Below, one piece after another: positions 63,780-64,000 of a stretch of DNA of 64,000 bases. The DNA comes from Methylobacillus caricis (GTDB lineage: Bacteria; Pseudomonadota; Gammaproteobacteria; Burkholderiales; Methylophilaceae). The notes beneath the pieces are model-generated. The model was not told the origin of the DNA. It made no database searches and worked only from the letters and a program-made list of their open reading frames with translations. The translations under genes and the position numbers were made by a program. Location of the stretch: positions 186,001-250,000 of the forward strand of contig NZ_JAJAVD010000001.1 in NCBI RefSeq assembly GCF_020532705.1. The letters run 5' to 3'. Numbering within the stretch: the stretch's first letter is position 1; the number at the start of each line of letters is the position of its first letter.

Positions 63780-64000
63780 ATGCGTTTGTCGAAATCAAAG
63801 TTCTTTGCAGCGATTATCCTGCTCATCCTCGTCTGGGTGGCCTTTACACAAATCCGGATGGTGGATGGTAGCGCGGTGGATACGGCAAAGGCCGCAGCAT
63901 TAAAGGAAATTGAGAATTCTGAAACTGCCAAGTTTGACAACATTGAAAAGATTGAACACGGTGAAACCACTGTTGTTTGCGGGCAATATTCGGTCAAGGA
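63780..64000 (+). CDS. Membrane-anchored protein of unknown function (partial, runs off the window)
   Basis: The first 73 codons are visible. A short basic start (RLSKSK) is followed by a hydrophobic segment (FFAAIILLILVWVAF) and then a polar region with TTVVCGQYSVK, where a Cys-Gly pair resembles small exported proteins of unknown function. AAGGGA precedes the ATG. The C-terminus is missing. Confidence 0.6.
   Translation, partial: MRLSKSKFFAAIILLILVWVAFTQIRMVDGSAVDTAKAAALKEIENSETAKFDNIEKIEHGETTVVCGQYSVK

Overview
This is a gene-dense stretch of a Gram-negative chromosome, most likely a betaproteobacterium close to the methylotrophic Methylophilaceae (inferred). The reasons are moderate GC, house-keeping genes typical of Betaproteobacteria (tgt-yajC-secD-secF, lpxH-ppi-ppi next to cysS, a DUF3683 FAD/Fe-S oxidoreductase, ribH-nusB), an outer membrane (LpxH, TonB receptor, RND efflux) and PEP-CTERM proteins. 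No insertion sequence, prophage, CRISPR array or rRNA was seen. The only RNA gene is tRNA-Lys(UUU).

Layout. 1-7.7 kb: 5' end of an exported or membrane protein, the 1271-residue oxidoreductase, a YnfA-type membrane protein, a secreted trypsin-like protease, and phoB-phoR behind a three-repeat Pho box. 7.9-13.8 kb: OFA-type transporter, tag, ribH-nusB, and an FHA protein paired with a GAF/HD-GYP protein. 13.8-19.5 kb: a minus-strand envelope cluster (TPR protein, L,D-transpeptidase, two cyclophilins, LpxH) divergent from cysS. 19.5-26.1 kb: a small exported protein and a heavy-metal RND efflux operon (CzcC/B/A-like) ending in a PII-like gene. 26.1-28.7 kb: a small [2Fe-2S] thioredoxin-fold ferredoxin and a four-helix membrane protein sharing a promoter operator, then pyrD and a GST. 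28.7-37.2 kb: clpS-clpA, a CorC/HlyC-like protein, and tgt-yajC-secD-secF. 37.3-46.2 kb: pssA, a membrane-anchored C13 peptidase, leuA with a probable Leu-rich leader peptide, rnk, a CbiM-like membrane protein, a HAD phosphatase, a CcsA/YpjD-like protein, ffh and tRNA-Lys. 46.2-55 kb: a DHA2 exporter, a ZnuD-like TonB receptor divergent from two PEP-CTERM genes across tandem 18-bp repeats, a DAHP synthase, a small secreted protein and a DUF481 protein. 55-64 kb: two consecutive cyclic-di-GMP proteins, a PQQ-type sugar dehydrogenase-like protein, an orphan LuxR-type regulator with Asn at the phosphorylation site, a membrane protein followed by a 23-residue membrane peptide, and two small exported or anchored proteins.

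The most interesting candidates are: the ZnuD-like receptor plus two PEP-CTERM proteins around tandem repeats (a possible metal-scavenging surface system); the ferredoxin/membrane-protein pair with matching TATAC-N6-GTATA operators; the leuA leader peptide with alternative hairpins; the L,D-transpeptidase and TPR protein that share a C-terminal domain; and the orphan regulator with repeated GTAGGAC motifs. Family assignments come from reading motifs. No database search was run.
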